From positions 5,623,501 to 5,687,500 of the forward strand of contig JAYKKT010000041.1 of assembly GCA_036023115.1 (NCBI GenBank): a stretch of 64,000 nt of DNA. The letters run 5' to 3'. The stretch comes from Brasenia schreberi (Eukaryota; Streptophyta; Magnoliopsida; Nymphaeales; Cabombaceae). The number at the start of each line of letters is the position of its first letter. Position 1 is the first letter of the stretch. The notes beneath the pieces were generated by a model. That model was not told the origin of the DNA, did not search any database, and was given only the letters and a program-made list of their open reading frames with translations. The position numbers and the translations under genes were made by a program. Below are positions 39,400 to 51,690 of the stretch, piece after piece.

Positions 39400-40200
39400 A
39401 AAAAGTTTAAAATTTGGATTATATATCAATAATTTTCAAAAATCGAAAGAATGATTATATATTATGATTTCCAAAATTTCAAAATCTGAACTTTGTGTTT
39501 AGGTTTCTAAATTTTGAAATTTGAATTATGTTAATGGATTTGAAAAGTTAAAAACTTGATTTTTGGACTTAGAAAGTTAAAAACCTGATTTTTTTTAGTT
39601 TGGATGGGTAAACAACCTGATAGTTTGGATTTGGAAGGTAAATAAATCTGATTATATATATTTATGGTTTTCAAATTTCAAAAATATGAATTATATTCAT
39701 GTATTTAAAAAGTTGAGAAAGATGATTTATGGGTTTGGAAAGTTTAAAGACCTGAATTTTGGGTTTTGAAAGCTAAAAACCTAATTTTTGGATTTTAAAA
39801 GTTATATAAATTTGAATTATATTTATGGTCTCTAATTTTAAAAAATTTGAAATATGATCATGAGTTTGGAAAGATAGAAATCTAATTAAGGGGTTTTGAA
39901 AGTTAAAATTCTGATTTAAAGATTTGGAAAGTTAAAAATCTGGTTCCAAGGATTTGGAAAGTTGAAAACCTGATTTTTATATTTGGAAAGTATATAAATC
40001 TAAATTATATATTCATAAAATTTGAAAAGTGATAAATCTGAATTATATTTTCTTGTATTTGTAAAGTGATAAATTTAAATTACATATTCATGAATTTGGA
40101 AGGTCATAAAAAAGGTGTCTAGAAAGTTATGACATATTCAATGAATTTAGAAAGTTATGATTTGGGAAGTTATCATATGAATATGAACTTCATAAATTCG
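39400..40200. repeat. AT-rich degenerate tandem repeat
   Basis: Many diverged units of the form GGATTTGGAAAGTTAAAAAC plus CTGATTTTT, interspersed with ATATAAATCTGAATTATAT stretches. The spacing is about 30-45 bp. No reading frame is conserved, so this is non-coding minisatellite-like sequence. Such arrays are known from the non-coding parts of Tat/Ogre Gypsy elements, but a link here is only positional. Confidence 0.65.
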
Positions 40201-41750
40201 ACTTGTTATTTTAATTCATCCATTTAACTTCCGTAAATCTGAATTGTGAGCATAGGTATATGTTATATGGTTAAGTAAAGATTAATTAATTTTATAAAGT
40301 CAAATAGGTTCATGTAATTGATTCACTTGACCCATAGTTCTATCTCCTCATGATCTTCACTTACTTATACTTGGTTAACGTTCATTCATATACCCTAACC
40401 CATTTATCACCCTACATGGCTCTACTCATATTTAATGCATATATCTACTTAGTTTGACCCATATTTGACTTGCTAATTTTGGACAACCTAGACTAAGGAA
40501 ATATTATGGTTGGACTAAGTTATGAAATGGTCAAGTTTCTTCTCGAGATAGTTATAGATTTTGAATTGAATAGAAAAGGAGGTATGCCAAGCTCATGCTA
40601 AGGTAGAGGGTGACAGTCATGGCATATATCAATAAGGATTAACTAGCCTAATTATAACACAATCAATTTTCATAAAGGAAAGGGCCCGTCATTGCCTTGA
40701 AAGACTTGCTATTTTCTTTGTAGACTTTCTTAGTTATTAGAATTGAAAAAACAGAGGTACAATTGATAGAATTTTATTGCAAAATCATTATAAATACTCT
40801 CCTATAAAATAGAGACTCCCTTCCAAAGATAAAAAAAGATCAAGAAAGCATCTAAGATTCAAGAGCAATGTAGAAAATTTAAAGAGTTTTGGTTCCTTCT
40901 TCTTTTGTCTTCTTTGTTTAAGTGTGTTTGTGACGGCTTTCAATCAAGAAGGATGGAGGATATTTGATCAAAGTCTTCTCCAAGTAAAGTACATATTTTG
41001 ATTTTTCTTTCTATTAGTTTTATCATTCATCCTAGTTGCTTTGCATCTATAGGTTGATCTCTTACTTCTGTAGTATTAGATAAAAAAAGAGAAGTAGCAT
41101 CTCCTTTGCATAGGTTTCCTTTTACTCTCATGCGTGTATATTTAATTTTATAAAAATATTTAAAATTTGTACATACTGCATATAAGGATCTCTACAATTC
41201 ATCATTTTCTGCATCTCAGGATCTTTACAAATCAAGATTTTCTACATATTAGGATTTTCTGTACCTTAGGATTTCTACATCATAACACTTTCATAATTAG
41301 TTGCATATTCCATTTATTGCATAATTGTTAATTAGAACATCACTTTCTTAGAGTTGATTCTAGCCATATCCATTTGTAAGTCCATATTCATTTTAGAACC
41401 TATATCCCAATTAAAATCCATATTCATTTAGAGATCCAAGTCCCATTTACAAATCCAACCCCAATTAGGACCCAAAATTAATAGGAATAGGAATCCTTTT
41501 ATGCTCACATCTTAATTGAAATGTGCAAATAATTTATGTTTTATTATCTACGAATTTTGTAGAGCAAAAATCGTCCCTTAGCCATTGAGGCAAGAAGGTA
41601 ATTATGAAAAGAAATTGATTTAAACCCATGACATATAAGAAGAGAGCGAATAAGAGGTGAGTCACTCTTGGATTAGCTTTCAATAAATTAAGAAGATTGG
41701 ATAAAGTTGAGAGTTTCACTAAACCTAAAATTTGTATATAGAAACATGGG
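40201..41750. other. AT-rich sequence without assignable features
   Basis: No coding region, paired repeat or known element end was seen. Confidence 0.4.
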
Positions 41751-42418
41751 TGCTTATTATAGAAAGATCAAAGAGATGTGTACCATCGTGGCACGAGTAA
41801 GTGGCACGTACATCGAATGCACACATCTGCACTTTGTCATGGACATGATTCCGGGTGGTGCCTATGGCCCAGAAACCTCTCATGAGTCCTTTGTTAACCC
41901 CTACTTCCTTATCATGCAAACTTTCCTCATACATAATTGAGTCCCTAGTCAGCCTTGTAGTCGTGTAGACCTGTGGGCCCCACTCTCATGTAACTGTGAG
42001 CCATTCTAGCTAGACTCTTTAGTGAGGCCTAGAACATTCTTGTGTAAGGCTTTAGTTCTGCCCTCACCTATAAATAGACATGAGGTGCATGGCTTAGGTA
42101 AATATCTAGTTAGAGAGTGAGTGATTCCTTCCAAGTCTTGACTCCTTGGCTTCAATAAACCTCCTTTCTTTTTCTTGACCGTTCTGCCTCTTCCTCTCGC
42201 CCTGTGCATGTGTGTGAGTGTGAGTGTTGAGAGATCTTGTGAGTGAGAGTGACGTACCCCTTTGAGGGAGAGCTTGGGAACAAAGCTAGGAAGATTGTCT
42301 ATGCTGCTCTTCTCCTCACATAACAAGTGTGACTGAGTAGGAGAAGTTTCTACTGCCATTATAGTGTAAACCCCTTTCTAGAGCGATCTAAATCAAGTCT
42401 AGAAGATGCTTGGTGACA
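41750..42418 (+). repeat. Probable 5' LTR of a Gypsy element
   Basis: Has a TATA-like CACCTATAAATAGACATGAG near 42065 and ends CTTGGTGACA at 42418. Four bases later comes a primer-binding site. The left boundary is approximate and no matching right LTR was found. Confidence 0.55.
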
Positions 42419-42421
42419 GAA

Positions 42422-42434
42422 TGGTATCAAAGTT
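42422..42434 (+). promoter_or_regulatory. Primer-binding site
   Basis: TGGTATCAAAGTT is close to TGGTATCAGAGC, the complement of initiator-methionine tRNA. It marks the start of the internal region of a plus-strand LTR element. Confidence 0.75.
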
Positions 42435-43697
42435 ATTCGAGACTGAAATAAAAAAGTAAACATAGTGGAGAAGCTAGTCATTCGATCATCATCAAAGATC
42501 GAAGTGTCTACCGCAAATCGGCTTCAATTGACTACTTTATCCCGTGAGAATTCAGTGAGGTAAGTGATCCATCTGATTCCTTACCATTCGAAGCACATAT
42601 CTGAGTAGACGGAACAGGATTTTGTCAATGTTATTTGATCTATCTTGCTGAGATAGAATTAAACACTCTCGAACACAATCGCCAGTGGATTATGTTGTCT
42701 TGAGTGATATCGTCCGATCGATTCAGACCCGAGTTGGTGAAGAATTTAGTAAAAATCAGTTCAAATATGCAATTTCGGTAAGATCTGACCTTAATTGTTG
42801 TAATTGCTTAGTAGATCGACTTGAAGTGAACCTAATATACACTAGATTGAGGTGTTTTATCACTGAGACACTCAATAGAAAGCCAATTTGAATGAGAAAC
42901 AGACAATCAAGTCACGGAAATGAGATTTCCGTCATCTTCTGCAACTTTGGCACACGCTAGTTTTTTAGAAAGTTACAACGATGATTTGGTGGAGTAAACA
43001 TCATTCATTTGTTCCAAAATTTATATTGAAGATAGAAGGATATAAATAGAGCATATTAAATCATATATCGGAAATTCATGATCGATTGACATCTATCTGA
43101 TCGTCTTCAAAAGCGCAGGTGGAACTAACTATAGTTCGGCCAAGAATTTAGTTTTTTTGCTACGATTTGCGGAAAACGGAGAATCAGATAAAAATTCTTC
43201 CAATCTGATCATTGAATCGTCTCCTTAGGATATTTTTCTGATGAGATCTAAGTAAGATTGATTGCGATCTAAAGTTTTGATCTGTTTTATATAACCATTT
43301 GGTGCGGAATTTGCAGTAGAAGACGCAGTTGAGTAATCGCCTTAAATATCTGATTTGCTCATGAATTTGTGTGCGGATTTTCTTCGGATGTTAGCAAGGT
43401 TAATTGAGCAAGTCCTTGTAGAAGGTAGATTGTGGCCGAAGTTGTGAGTAAAGTGATTGTAAACAAGTTGTATATTCAGGCCTTGTAATCATGTTGTACA
43501 GATCTACAAAATCATTTTGCAGACGATACTTCAGTGAATTCTTCTATACTTCTGTTTTGTTTGGTCTCATTTTGTTGAGTACGGTTAGCTCAAGATCAAT
43601 TGAGACTTGAAGGACTGTCACTGTTAAGTTAGCGTAGACTTGCTGCTACAAATCGTGGAATTAACCACAAAGTATTGATGATCACAACCAGGAGCAA
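42435..43697. other. Leader region of the Gypsy element
   Basis: Non-coding sequence between the primer-binding site and an RTE insertion. No domains were seen. Long untranslated leaders are common in plant Gypsy elements. Confidence 0.4.
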
Positions 43698-44759
43698 GAA
43701 ACATGTGTGAGGACTCATGAAGGAATGACAGACTTTTTTGAAGTTAATATTGGGTTATATCAAGGATCAACTTTAAGTCCATACTTATTTATAATGGTGA
43801 TTAATGAGTTAACAAAACATATTCAAGATGAAGTATCTTGGTGTATGTTATTTGGTGTATGTTATTTGCATATGACATTGTATTAGTGGAGGAGTCTAAG
43901 GAAAAGTTAATAGAAAATTGGAACTATAGAGAGAAACATTAGAAAGGAAAGACCTCCGACTTAGTAGAACAAAGACATAATATATGGAAGGCAAGTTTGA
44001 TCATTTGGTTATCTTAGAGGACATAGAAATTAAAATTGGCACACATTGCATCCCCAAAAGGAAAGTTTTAAATACCTAGGGTCAATTTTTAAGAGTGATG
44101 GAAGAATTGATGGAGATGTTACGCATAGAATTAATGCTGGTTGGTTAAAATGGCGAGGAGGATAAGGTATTATTTGTGATAAGAAGATACCATTAAAGTT
44201 AAAAGGTAAATATTATAGAGCAGCAATTAAGCCTGACATGTTTTATGGTTCTGAGTGTTGGGCAGGTAATCCTAAACACGTGCAAAAGATGTCTATGACA
44301 GAAATGAAGATGTTGAGATGGATGAGTAGTCATACAAGAAAAGACCGTATACATGATGAGGTTATTAAAAATAAATTAGGAGTGGTACCTATAGAGGATA
44401 AAATGAGAGAATATCGTTTAAGATGGTTTGGACATATAGAAAGATGATCAAAAGAAGAACCTTTAAGAAGGTATGAAAAACTAAATTTGGAAAGTATTAA
44501 AAGAGCTCGAGGACCACCACAAAAGTGTTAGAAAGAAATAATAAAGAATGATCTAGCTAAAGGTATGAAAAACTAAATTTGGAAAGTATTAAAAGAGCTC
44601 GAGGACCACCACAAAAGTGTTGGAAAGAAATAATAAAGAATGATCTATCTTATTGTGAGTTAGATGCTAGCACGGCACACGATAAGGATCTGTGAAAACA
44701 AAGAATCCATGTAGCCGACCCCGTCTAGTATGGGAAAAGGCTTAGTTGTTGTTGTTGTA
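43698..44759 (+). mobile_element. RTE LINE copy, 5'-truncated, plus strand
   Basis: Starts at ACATGTGTGAGGACTCATGA within RT and runs to the family 3' end and (GTT)n at about 44759. A 92-bp tandem duplication lies within it (GGTATGAAAAACTAAATTTG at 44470 and 44562), as does an 18-bp stutter at the catalytic region near 43850. Frames are broken. It separates the leader from the gag of the host Gypsy element; no target duplication is evident. Confidence 0.88.
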
Positions 44760-44824
44760 CAAAATTCGAGCATTGTTGTTATCGATTGGGCGCTACAAAA
44801 TTTGATACTTTCTACAGCTGCTGA

Positions 44825-45540
44825 ATGGCGAAAGGGAAATCTGTCTCAACTATTGTGGCTGAGGATGGGGACCTTGCTGCAACTAGCTTGGTCATAGATC
44901 GGCTTTCCTTGATAATGCAAAATATGAGTAATATGGTTGTTGTACAACAAAAGCTAATGAAGGCACATACTGAACTACGAAAACGTATGGAACAATTGTT
45001 GAGCATGCAATTTGTGATGATGAGAGCTTTGCAGGAAGATATGACCGAGATGAGGCAAAGACCCCAATCATTCGAAGGATGAAGGCATTAAGCTCCAGCA
45101 GTTAGTGGAGAAACGAGACCATCAAGTGCACGAGGTTCCTTGCATGAGGGGAAGGTGTGCTCCGGCTGTAGTTGATTCGTGTGGATCAGCCCACTCCTCG
45201 CCCAAATTGCAAGTGTTCGAGCCAAAGTGATTCGAGGGCAGTAGAGACTGCAAGACTTTGGGGAACTTCCACTAGGATTTGGTGGAGTATCTCAAAGTCA
45301 TGAGAGTGTCCGATACGGACAAAGTAATCGTAGCTGCACTATTCTTGAGTGGGGATGCCAAACTTTTGTGGCGGACAACCGGTACCAACGCACTACAGCC
45401 ATCGAGCTAGAGAAGCATTCCTTCGACCCCGGCACACTGGTTGTTACTACGCTAGTTCTGGGTCTTCCACATAGGAGCGTCGCACATGGTGCAAGAGGCG
45501 TGTCTCGGGGTTGAGTTCTTGGCATACCTTTGAGTACTTT
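44825..45540 (+). pseudogene. Ty3/Gypsy gag relic
   Basis: Opens with ATG 44825 and an 85-codon frame, partly coiled coil (MQNMSNMVVVQQKLMKAHTE; RMEQLLSMQF). After stops it shows a retrotransposon gag-type sequence in mixed frames (FEGSRDCKTLGNF, VEYLKVMRVSDTDKVIVAAL, FLSGDAKLLWR near 45225-45370). It is probably the gag of the element whose LTR ends at 42418. Protease and RT are missing. Confidence 0.65.
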
Positions 45541-46440
45541 TATTTAGAATCTTTTACATTTACTTTGGTTATTTAATAAGTGGACATGTATGACCAGCAT
45601 TTGGATATTTAAAGAGTATTATTTATTTGGATTCAGTTTGATATCATTTGGGTTTAGTTTTGGATTATTTACGATGTTATTTGGTTTGTATATATTTTCA
45701 TTTCGTAGGATTTTATTTTTTAGCTCTCATGGAGTTATTGTAAGGGAAGACAACTATTGAGTAAAGATTCGACCTTTGGAGAGCAAAAATTTAATTTGTC
45801 TTCTTCTTCCTCTTCCATCTCTATATGCTTCGGTGTATGCACACTTGAGGGGCTTCATCGACTAGGGTTGAGTAGGAGAGTTTGCAAGGGATCTCTACTC
45901 CAAGTGGTGATGTGTTGGTCATGATAATTTGGAGAAAAGAGAGGTTGTTCTAACAAAGATTATTTTGTTGCATGTTGAGAGAGTTCAGACTAAGGCAATC
46001 AGGTGTGATTCTTGCCATCACCGAGTGCTTGTAGGGACTATTTTCATGGATTCGGTAGAGGGGCAATGACATATTGATATCAAATCCTATTGGGCCATGT
46101 GTGATATCAAAGGAGGTGTTTTTTGTGGTGAAAGGTGGCTGGTGGAAGTTTGAGAATTGGTGGAGAGTGGTGCAAGTTGGCCAAGGCATGATGGAAGCTG
46201 GAGGAGCATGTCTCACCACTGAATTGGTTGTGGTTTTATGATATTTATTACATGTTAGAAACCCAATTTTTTGGAATTCATTATGGACTGACCCATACAA
46301 ATTTTCTAGTGAAATTTCTCACATAGTTATATATTCCATCATGGATCTACAAATAGAATTTGGCCAAAATCAACTTTTGGATTGCTAGGAAATCATGATT
46401 CTTTGGAGTACTATCGGTCCACACTGAGAGTGGTAGATTC
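45541..46440. other. Unassigned sequence
   Basis: No coding motif could be recognised. It contains a CTTCTTCTTCCTCTTCC tract near 45800 and lies between the Gypsy gag relic and the PPR remnant. Confidence 0.35.
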
Positions 46441-46680
46441 GGACAGGTGTTGGATGAAGTTTACAAATTTATGATCATGTGGTTTCTGATGGAAACTACC
46501 ACTTTGAGGCAATAATCAACCATAGTTTGGAAGGGCTTGGATATGATTAACATGTCACACTAGATCATGTTACCTTCACATGTCTCCTTTATGCTTGTAG
46601 CCATTACAGACTTCTAAATGAAGGTAGAAAATGCTTTTAGGAGATATCGCATACGAGCATGATGCTTACTAGGAAACATT
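46440..46680 (+). pseudogene. PPR-DYW gene remnant, left part
   Basis: Mixed frames read GLGYD, a stop, HVTLDHVTFTCLLYACSH and LLNEGRKCF near 46530-46635, a typical late PPR motif of a PLS-class pentatricopeptide protein (organelle RNA editing factors). The reading breaks at 46680 where a Copia element is inserted. The sequence continues at 50554 as HYACMVDMLGHAGFFDEARH. Earlier repeats of the protein are not recognisable to the left. Stops precede the insertion point, so the gene may already have been decaying. Confidence 0.75.
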
Positions 46681-46960
46681 TGTGAAGATAAGGTGGTCAT
46701 TCTCGGCAACCTCAACACAGAAATGGTTGGACTTGTCATCCACTTGCTATCTATGGAAAGGTTACGGGAATGGGTCGTAATGACCATAACAAGCCATAAC
46801 AACCGATCGATTATGGTGTTCATTCGTAACTGATCAGATAAGGGCTCTAGGAGAGGAAAGCCCAACAGAAAATCCGAGGGGCTTTAGGAGCAGGCGTTGC
46901 TCTATAAATAGAGTACAAACCAGGAGAACATCGAGTGTACATGAAAAATAATACTTTCTT
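46681..46960 (+). repeat. 5' LTR of the Copia element, truncated
   Basis: Matches the right LTR from its first base through GCTCTATAAATAGAG (46909-46923) and loses similarity by about 46960. Confidence 0.85.
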
Positions 46961-47031
46961 AGATGTTTTGGGTACTAGGTCCTTTAAAATTTTTGTACAA
47001 GGCATATCAGTTGTATTAATTGATGTATTGA

Positions 47032-50010
47032 TTGTCATCTACAAGGCACAATGTGTTTTCGGTCCCTGCCTTAGTGAAAAAAGGTTTTAAGGTAATGTTT
47101 GTTCCTGACAATGTGACTTTAGGGAAACATAGGCGTGTATTTTTCTGTGGAGAATTTGATGTTGAACATGGATTGTTCAAATTAAAAGTTAATGAAAATG
47201 AAAGTCCTTCTACTTATAGTGATTGTGCTTTTAATGTTGATATGAATGTATGGCATAAACATCTTGGGCATATAAGTTTGGAAAAGTTGAGAAAATTATC
47301 AAACTTTGACTTACTGCCAAGATTTGAGGAAAACACTTTCAACAAGTGTGAAACTTGTATACAAGGAAAAATGATGAGAAAAGTTTTTTTCAAAGATACA
47401 ACAAGGGCAACAAAACTAAATTTGGAAAGTATTAAAAGAGGTAGAGGACGACCACAAAAGTGTTGGAAAGAAACAATAAAGAATGATCTAACTTATTGGG
47501 AGTTAACTGCTAAAATGGCACACGATAGGGATCTGTGGAAACAAAGAATCCATGTAGCCGACCCCGTCTAGTATGGGAAAAGGCTTAGTTGTTGTTGTTG
47601 TTGTTGTACAACAAGGGCAACAACCTTGTTGAAAGTCATTCACATTGATTTATATGGACCTTTCAGAGTAAGATCACATTGAGGAAAGGTTAATTTCATT
47701 ACCTTTATCGATGATTACTCAAGATATACGTATATATCTCAAAGCACATAAATTTGAAGCACTTTAAGCATTTAAAGAATATAAGTAGAAAGTTGAAAAT
47801 CAACTGGGACATTCAATCAAAGTCTTAAGTTCAGATAGAGGTGAAAAATATACCAATATAGAATTTTTGGAATTCTATAAAGACTTTGATATCTCAAAGC
47901 AAAATACAATGCTTAGGACACCTCAACAAAATGGTGTAGTTGAAAGGTATAATATGACTTTATTAAATATGATAAAGTCCATATTAATAAATGCCTCTCT
48001 ACCAAGGATATTTTGGGGAGAAGCAGTAAGTACAATGGTGTACATACTCAATAGATTATCCTGTAATGCTATATTCACTAAACCATATGAGATGTAGTTT
48101 GGAAGAAAACTCAACCTAAGTCATCTCATGAGGTGGAGATCTATTGTTCATATAAAGATCCTTGATCAGTCTAGAGATAAGCTAGACAACAAGTCCTTGA
48201 GATGTATATTCATTGGATATCCTAAAGGCTCAAAGGGATATTAATTTTATTATAAGGACCATGGATTCATATAGAGCAGAGATGTTGAATTCTTAGAAGA
48301 TACTAAGAATGACTCTTAGAAAATAATGATGAGTATGTTGATGATCTAGTAGATCAAGATCAATAATTATTTGACCCATAAAAGACCTTTTTGAAATAAC
48401 CGAAACCTTAAGTGAATATAAAAGGCATAATGCCACATCGTTCTACTTAAAGGATTATGATACTTATCTTACAGAAGAATTGTGTAATTTGGTAGATTTA
48501 GATGAGTTGACTGATAACTTAACTTATCAGCAAGCTATAAACTCATCGAAAGTAACAGATTGAGAGAAAGTCATGGATGAGGAAATTGAATTAATTAAGA
48601 AAAACCAAGTCTAGGAATTGACTGATTTATCAAAAGAAAGGAAAGTCGTAGGTTGTAAATGGATTCTGAAAAAGAAATATAAGGTTGATGGTTCAATCGA
48701 AAAGTTTAAAGCGAGATTATTTGCAAAGGGTTTCTAACAAAAGGAGGGGATAGATTATGTTGAAACATATTTTCCTGTTGTAAATTTTGTATCTATAAGA
48801 ATAATCCTAACAATATCTGCATATTATGATTTGGACTTACATTAGTTAGATATAAAGATAACTTTTCTAAATAAAGATTTAAATGAAATCATATATATGC
48901 AGCAACCCAAATGATATATAGTTAAAGGCCAAGAAGATAAAGTATATAGGTTGAGAAAATCCTTATATAGCCTGAAACAGTCACCTCGTCAATGATATTT
49001 GACTTTTCAAAATATCATTATTGAACTTTTATTTGTGGTTAATGAGCTTGATCACTATATATATGTCTGGAATAGTGGGAGTCACTTTGTCATCTTATCT
49101 TTATATGTAGATGATATATTGTTGACTAGAAATGACAATAAGATAATCGTCAAAACCAAGTCATGGTTAAACTCAAGGTTTGAAATGAAGGATATGGGGG
49201 AAACATCTTATATCCTAGGTATAAAGATTTCTCGAAATAGAGAATCTAAACTATTATGCCTAAGTTAGGAGAGATATATTAAATATATCCTCAAGAAGTT
49301 CAAAATAGGTGAATGTAAGTCTACTATTACACCTATTGTAAAAGGGGTCAAACTTAGTAAGGTTGATTGTTCCAATGAAGGAGACAATAAGTCTAACATT
49401 CTTTATTGCAGAAGTTGTAGGTAGCTTGATGTATGTTATGTTTGTACAAAACTATCAAAGTAATCTTGGATGACAACATTAGATAGTTGTAAAAAAGACT
49501 ATAAGATATCCCAAAGGAATAAAAGACTTAAAATTGTATTTTCAATCAGATGAACTGAAAGTGATAGGATACTAAAATGTTGACTTTACTACAAGCAAAG
49601 ATGACAACAAATCAACTTTGGGACAAATATTCTTATTTGGAGGTGGAGTTGTTTCTTGGGCATGTAAGAAACAGGTCTGTGTAGCATTGCATATACAAGA
49701 GGCTAAGTATGTGGCTTATTGTATGGTTGCAACAAGTGTCGTCTGAATAAACTGCTTCATACGAGTCGACGAGTCAATTGTCATTTACTATGACAATAAT
49801 ACAATAATTACTCTAATCAAGAGTGAAGTTGACAACTCGAAAAGCATTCATATAATGGTTAAATACCACTATGTTCATGATATGGTTATGAGAAAGAAAA
49901 TATCCATCTCATATATATCAACTCATGATATGTTGTCAGACCCCTTGATTAGAGACGTAACAGAGGATCTTTTCTCAAAACATGTTACAAACATGAGTTT
50001 GAGATATGTT
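47032..50010 (+). pseudogene. Copia polyprotein pseudogene (integrase, RT, RNase H)
   Basis: In order: pre-integrase zinc finger (WHKHLGHISLEKLRKL and CETCIQGK, 47250-47370), integrase core (FITFIDDYSRYTYI near 47695; TPQQNGVVERYN near 47920; ILINASLPRIFWGEAV), RT (WILKKKYKVDGSIEKFKARL near 48660; LYSLKQSPRQ; YVDDILLTRNDNKII near 49104-49148) and RNase H (HIQEAKYVAYCM near 49690; IVIYYDNNTIITLIKSEVDN). Stops and shifts occur throughout. A 193-bp RTE insertion interrupts the integrase at 47414. Confidence 0.88.
47397..47623 (+). mobile_element. Short RTE LINE insertion inside the Copia element
   Basis: 193 bp (47414-47606) of RTE 3' end, including the last coding stretch ([20 protein letters not shown]) and the (GTT)n tail. 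It is flanked by the perfect 17-bp duplication TACAACAAGGGCAACAA (47397-47413; 47607-47623). It is inserted in frame with the Copia integrase and produces a chimeric open frame, 47032-47571. It must postdate the Copia insertion. Confidence 0.95.
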
Positions 50011-50150
50011 TGATTGTTGTGTAGGTAAAAAATCACACAATAGGTAATGATTGTAATAACAATCGTAACATGACATTAGTAGGAAAACTCCGCAAAAGTG
50101 GGAGAAAAAGCAGTATGCAGTTCATTTAGCTCGAATGGCCAGGTAGGAGA

Positions 50151-50553
50151 TGTGAAGATAAGGTGGCCATTCTCGACAATCCCAATAGAGAAATGACTGG
50201 ATTGACCATTTAGCTGTGGAAATGTTGCGAGAATGGGCCGTAACGGCCATAACAAGCTATAACAATCGATCGATTACGGTGCTTATTTGTAACTGATCGG
50301 ATAAGGGCTCTAAGAGAGGAAAGACCTGTAGGAAATCCGAGGGGGTTTAGGAGCAGGTGCTGCTCTATAAATAGAGAGCAGCGCAAAGATCAAATGTGTG
50401 AAAAATATGAAGTGAAACCCTTACCTCAAAAGCAAATATTAGGACCTGTTTTTTTCATGTTTCTTCTTCACACACCGAGTTGCTGTTGTGTACCTGATAG
50501 AAGGAGACTGAAAGTTGCACAGGACGTCGAGATAGCCCACCGGGAGTTCAACA
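50151..50553 (+). repeat. 3' LTR of the Copia element
   Basis: 403 bp, starting TGTGAAGATAAGGTGGCC and ending GGGAGTTCAACA, directly followed by the ACATT target duplication and PPR codons. Confidence 0.88.
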
Positions 50554-51258
50554 ACATTATGCTTGCATGGTTGACATGCTTGGTCATGCTGGCTTTTTCG
50601 ATGAAGCTCGCCATTTGATATCACACATGTCGTTGGAGCCAAACGATGGTATATGGGGGGCCTTGCTTGGTGGATCGAAAATCCACAAGAACTTGGAAGT
50701 CAGGGAATATTCAGCGAGCAACTGTTTCACGCGGAGCCAAAACATCCGGGGTATTATGTTGTCATATCTAATGTCTATGCTGCTACCGAAAATGGGATGA
50801 GGCAAGAAAATTGAGAGCAGTGATGAGGCATAAAAGGTTAAAGAAGCCAGCTGCATGCAGTCTCATCGAATTGGGTGGCGAAGTTCATGCGTTCTATTAT
50901 TCATCAGACCGCTCTCATTCTGCACTTGAGCTGGTTTATGAGAAAACGGAGAAACTAATCACTGAAATAAGAGGACTTGGTTACATCCCGGAAGTAAGCA
51001 GTGTACTGCTTGATGTTGAGGAGGAAGACGAAGAACATAGTCTCAGATTCCACAGTGAGAAGCTGGTTGTTGCCTTGGGTTTGATGCATACGGTTGTCGG
51101 AATGCCGATACAGAACCAACAATCTCAGGGTTTGCGGTGATTGCCACTCTGCTTTCATGTTTATTTCAGAAATCTACGGGAGGAAAATCACCTTAAGAGA
51201 TGCGAACCGGTTCCATCATTTCGAGAATGGCCTTTGCTCGTGCGGGGGCTACTGGTAA
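50554..51258 (+). pseudogene. PPR-DYW gene remnant, right part
   Basis: Continues the PPR protein at HYACMVDMLGHAGFFDEARH. The E/E+ region follows (EPNDGIWGALLGGSKIHKNL; after a shift, EPKHPGYYVVISNVYAATEN; KLRAVMRHKRLKKPAACSLI), then the DYW domain ([50 protein letters not shown]), ending W-TAA at 51256-51258. The final tripeptide is GYW rather than DYW. Three frameshifts (near 50735, 50807 and 51105) break the frame, so the gene is dead even apart from the insertion. These proteins normally edit C to U in organelle RNAs. Confidence 0.88.
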
Positions 51259-51690
51259 GGCTGAATGAACATCTCAAATTGTTCACCTGAAGAGACGCTT
51301 GACGCCAAAACTCCAGCATCGGCGGCTCATAACGATGGAACCAGAAGACGAAGAACACCGGAAAAAGAAGGAAATCCCAGAGACAACATGGCGAGACCGG
51401 GAATCGCGCGGTTTCCGTTAAGAAGGCTTTTACAAAAGGTTAATCTATGTGTCTTGTTATTGAGAGAAATTTGAGAAAACTTGTTCTCGTAGATCACAAG
51501 GCCGAAAGTAGCCATTTGCTACTCTCCGTAACTTACATCGCGAGCCGAATCAAAGATACACTAATTTCCTCTTACTGTTCCAATTATTATAAGTTATACT
51601 TGTTATGCTGTTTTTCACAATCAATTCATTTTTCCAACTAAGGCTTATAAGTAAGTGTATTTTAAACCCATGGGATATTTAAACATATTC
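51259..51690. other. 3' flank of the PPR remnant
   Basis: No further gene. Short open frames on both strands have no family features. Confidence 0.4.

Larger units (their letters stand above)
46676..50558 (+). mobile_element. Ty1/Copia element inserted in a PPR gene
   Basis: The element spans 46681-50553, between ACATT at 46676-46680 and at 50554-50558 (a 5-bp target duplication). Both LTRs start TGTGAAGATAAGGTGG (46681 and 50151). The right LTR runs 50151-50553 and ends TTCAACA. The left LTR can be followed only to about 46960, after which gag and protease are missing and the sequence enters the pre-integrase region, so an internal deletion removed the LTR end, primer site and gag. LTR promoters show CTCTATAAATAGAG. 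Confidence 0.9.
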
